The position numbers and the translations under genes were made by a program. Of a stretch of 64,000 bases of DNA, positions 63,002-64,000 are shown one piece after another; the stretch's first letter is position 1, and each line of letters begins with the position of its first letter. The notes under the pieces were generated by a model. The model did no database searches, was not told the DNA's origin, and worked only from the letters and a program-made list of their open reading frames with translations. The DNA comes from Synechococcus sp. HK01-R (GTDB lineage: Bacteria; Cyanobacteriota; Cyanobacteriia; PCC-6307; Cyanobiaceae), in assembly GCF_014217855.1 (NCBI RefSeq), contig NZ_CP059059.1:62001-126000 (forward strand). Reading direction: 5' to 3'.

Positions 63002-63503
63002 CCGCCTGCTGCTGACGAACGCTGCAGGCCTGCTGTTGCTGGGGTGGGGACCTGCCTTTCCTGCAACTCCCAACCAACCGGCCCCGCCGGCCATTGGCAG
63101 GCTGCAAACCCTCAGCAAGAGCTGTGAGTACCGCCTGGAAGGCGGTCACCAGGGTCCCTGCGCCCTGGTGGAGTTGGTGCGAAAAGGGCCTGAATTGCTC
63201 TTTGTTCGATTCACAGGATCAGGTCCCGACAAAGGATCCAATCGACAGCTGAGCTTTGTCGCCATCACCAGCGCAGAAGCGATGCCTTTGCATTGCGAGA
63301 GCGGCGTCTGCAAGTTGCTGGCACAGCCTTGGCAGGGCGCCGTATCCAGCGCGGCTGAGAGCAGCAGCGACAGACTCGGTCTGGCAGAGGGAATTCCCAG
63401 GGCCTGGCCAGTGAGCGGACGCTGCAGCATCGAGGAATCGATACTGCGCTGTCAGGCTCAGCTGCCGGAAGGTGGCTGGCTGAGAGCCTCCGCCGCCCTG
63501 TGA
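62979..63503 (+). CDS. Secreted hypothetical protein
   Basis: A 174-residue protein from GTG 62979 with a likely signal peptide (LLLTNAAGLLLLGWGPAFPA). The mature part has five Cys (KSCEYRL, GPCALV, HCESGVCKL, GRCSIEE, RCQAQL), probably in disulfides. Cyanobacterial hypothetical; no domain recognised. Overlaps the previous gene by 23 bp. Confidence 0.7.
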   Translation: MWQTVTTNRLLLTNAAGLLLLGWGPAFPATPNQPAPPAIGRLQTLSKSCEYRLEGGHQGPCALVELVRKGPELLFVRFTGSGPDKGSNRQLSFVAITSAEAMPLHCESGVCKLLAQPWQGAVSSAAESSSDRLGLAEGIPRAWPVSGRCSIEESILRCQAQLPEGGWLRASAAL

Positions 63504-63586
63504 GCTACGCACCAGGCTTGTCACAGCCCATCAGAGAAGATCTGACAGGATTCAGCGTGCAAGCTCCGAGAAGCTTGAGCCCCTGT

Positions 63587-63641
63587 CCCACGACCCACGA
63601 CCCACGACCCACGACCCACGACCCACGACCCACGACCCACG
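63587..63641. repeat. Heptanucleotide tandem repeat (CCCACGA)n
   Basis: Seven perfect copies of CCCACGA followed by a partial eighth copy (CCCACG), 55 bp in all. It lies in the gap after the secreted protein gene and before tRNA-Cys. No coding or regulatory role is visible. Confidence 0.93.
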
Positions 63642-63713
63642 CTGACCCATCCAAGGTGCTGAAGCCATCAAGCCAACGAATGGGCCGAATCGCGATCCAA
63701 AGGATCGTTGCAA

Positions 63714-63784
63714 AGGCGGCACCCAGATTCGAACTGGGGATAAAGGATTTGCAATCCTCTGCCTTACCACTTGGCCATGCCGCC
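63714..63784 (-). tRNA. tRNA-Cys (GCA)
   Basis: A 71-nt cloverleaf on the minus strand from GGCGGCATGGCCAAGTGGTA, with the anticodon GCA in GATTGCAAATC and the T arm AGTTCGAATCTG. Acceptor stem GGCGGCA / TGCCGCC is perfect. CCA is not encoded. Confidence 0.95.
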
Positions 63785-64000
63785 GTGCAGGGAGCCGCGC
63801 TCCCATCTGCGGATCGTATCAGCGAGACCTCAGGCAGCTTGCTGGTGCTGAGCAACGGACATGGTGAAGATCTCATTGCCCTGCGGATTCTCGAGGCGCT
63901 GCATCGGCTCCGCCCAGGGGTTCAGCTGCGAGTCCTGCCCATGGTGGGTGTGGGACGCGCCTTTGATGCTGCAACAGAAGCTGGCTGGCTGCATCGGGTC
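63785..64000 (+). CDS. Lipid-A-disaccharide synthase-related protein, partial
   Basis: An open frame of 72 codons running off the window end. From the GTG at 63785 it reads (M)QGAALPSADRISETSGSLLV then LSNGHGEDLIALRILEAL and LPMVGVGRAFDA. The SNGHGEDL motif fits the cyanobacterial group related to LpxB. The start codon is uncertain; a TTG at about 63839 is another option, since 63785 lies directly at the end of the tRNA gene on the other strand. Confidence 0.75.
   Translation, partial: MQGAALPSADRISETSGSLLVLSNGHGEDLIALRILEALHRLRPGVQLRVLPMVGVGRAFDAATEAGWLHRV

Noticed and set aside
63587-63641. CRISPR array
   Set aside because: A 7-bp unit with no spacers is a simple tandem repeat.

Overview
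The window comes from a marine picocyanobacterium, most likely a Synechococcus of pigment type 2 (phycocyanin plus phycoerythrin I, WH7805-like). It carries photosystem genes (psaE, psbB, psbT, psbM), cytochrome b6f genes (petB, petD), minCDE, a compact 16S-tRNA-Ile-tRNA-Ala-23S-5S operon, and a phycobilisome rod gene cluster next to tRNA-Phe. That cluster holds one phycocyanin operon and phycoerythrin-I genes but no phycoerythrin-II (mpe) subunits. The strain name is inferred; no search was run.

Layout. 0-8.4 kb is housekeeping: a partial GH13 glycosidase, aldehyde dehydrogenase, a LysM protein, a RecQ-like helicase, psaE, mutM and the methionine-salvage pair mtnB-mtnC. 8.4-13.85 kb is the rRNA operon on the minus strand. 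14.5-35.3 kb is a dense mosaic of core genes: GH100 invertase, petBD, ctpA, minCDE, tRNA-Thr, tsaC-like, prmC, dprA, psbM, a 2Fe-2S ferredoxin, psbBT, nrdR, rpsA, metK, a FGGY kinase and comF-like. 57.5-64 kb returns to core genes: panC-cmk, rlpA, purM, an aldo/keto reductase, tRNA-Cys and the start of a lipid-A-disaccharide-synthase-related gene.

35.3-57.5 kb is the phycobilisome rod region. It starts at tRNA-Phe with small, relatively AT-rich genes of unknown function. Then come cpcT, a divergent phycobiliprotein-like gene, a CpcL-type rod linker with a C-terminal membrane helix, a pentapeptide-repeat gene, three phycoerythrin linkers (one with two linker domains), cpeS-cpeT-cpeR, cpeY, cpeF-like, cpeZ, two near-identical cpeBA operons, cpeU-like, pebA-pebB, cpcBA and cpcE-cpcF. 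Together these supply the bilin (PebA/PebB), the apoproteins (CpeA/B, CpcA/B), the lyases (CpeS, CpeT, CpeU, CpeY/Z, CpeF, CpcT, CpcE/F), the rod linkers and the activator CpeR.

Most notable observations: a 1162-bp direct duplication of cpeBA ending 4 bp upstream of the start codon, so the two copies have different leaders; a 15-bp motif shared about 190 bp upstream of both copies; a phycobiliprotein paralogue that keeps the bilin-binding cysteine; a CpcL-type linker; a phycoerythrin linker with a cysteine that could carry a bilin; and a probable CTG start for panC-cmk.
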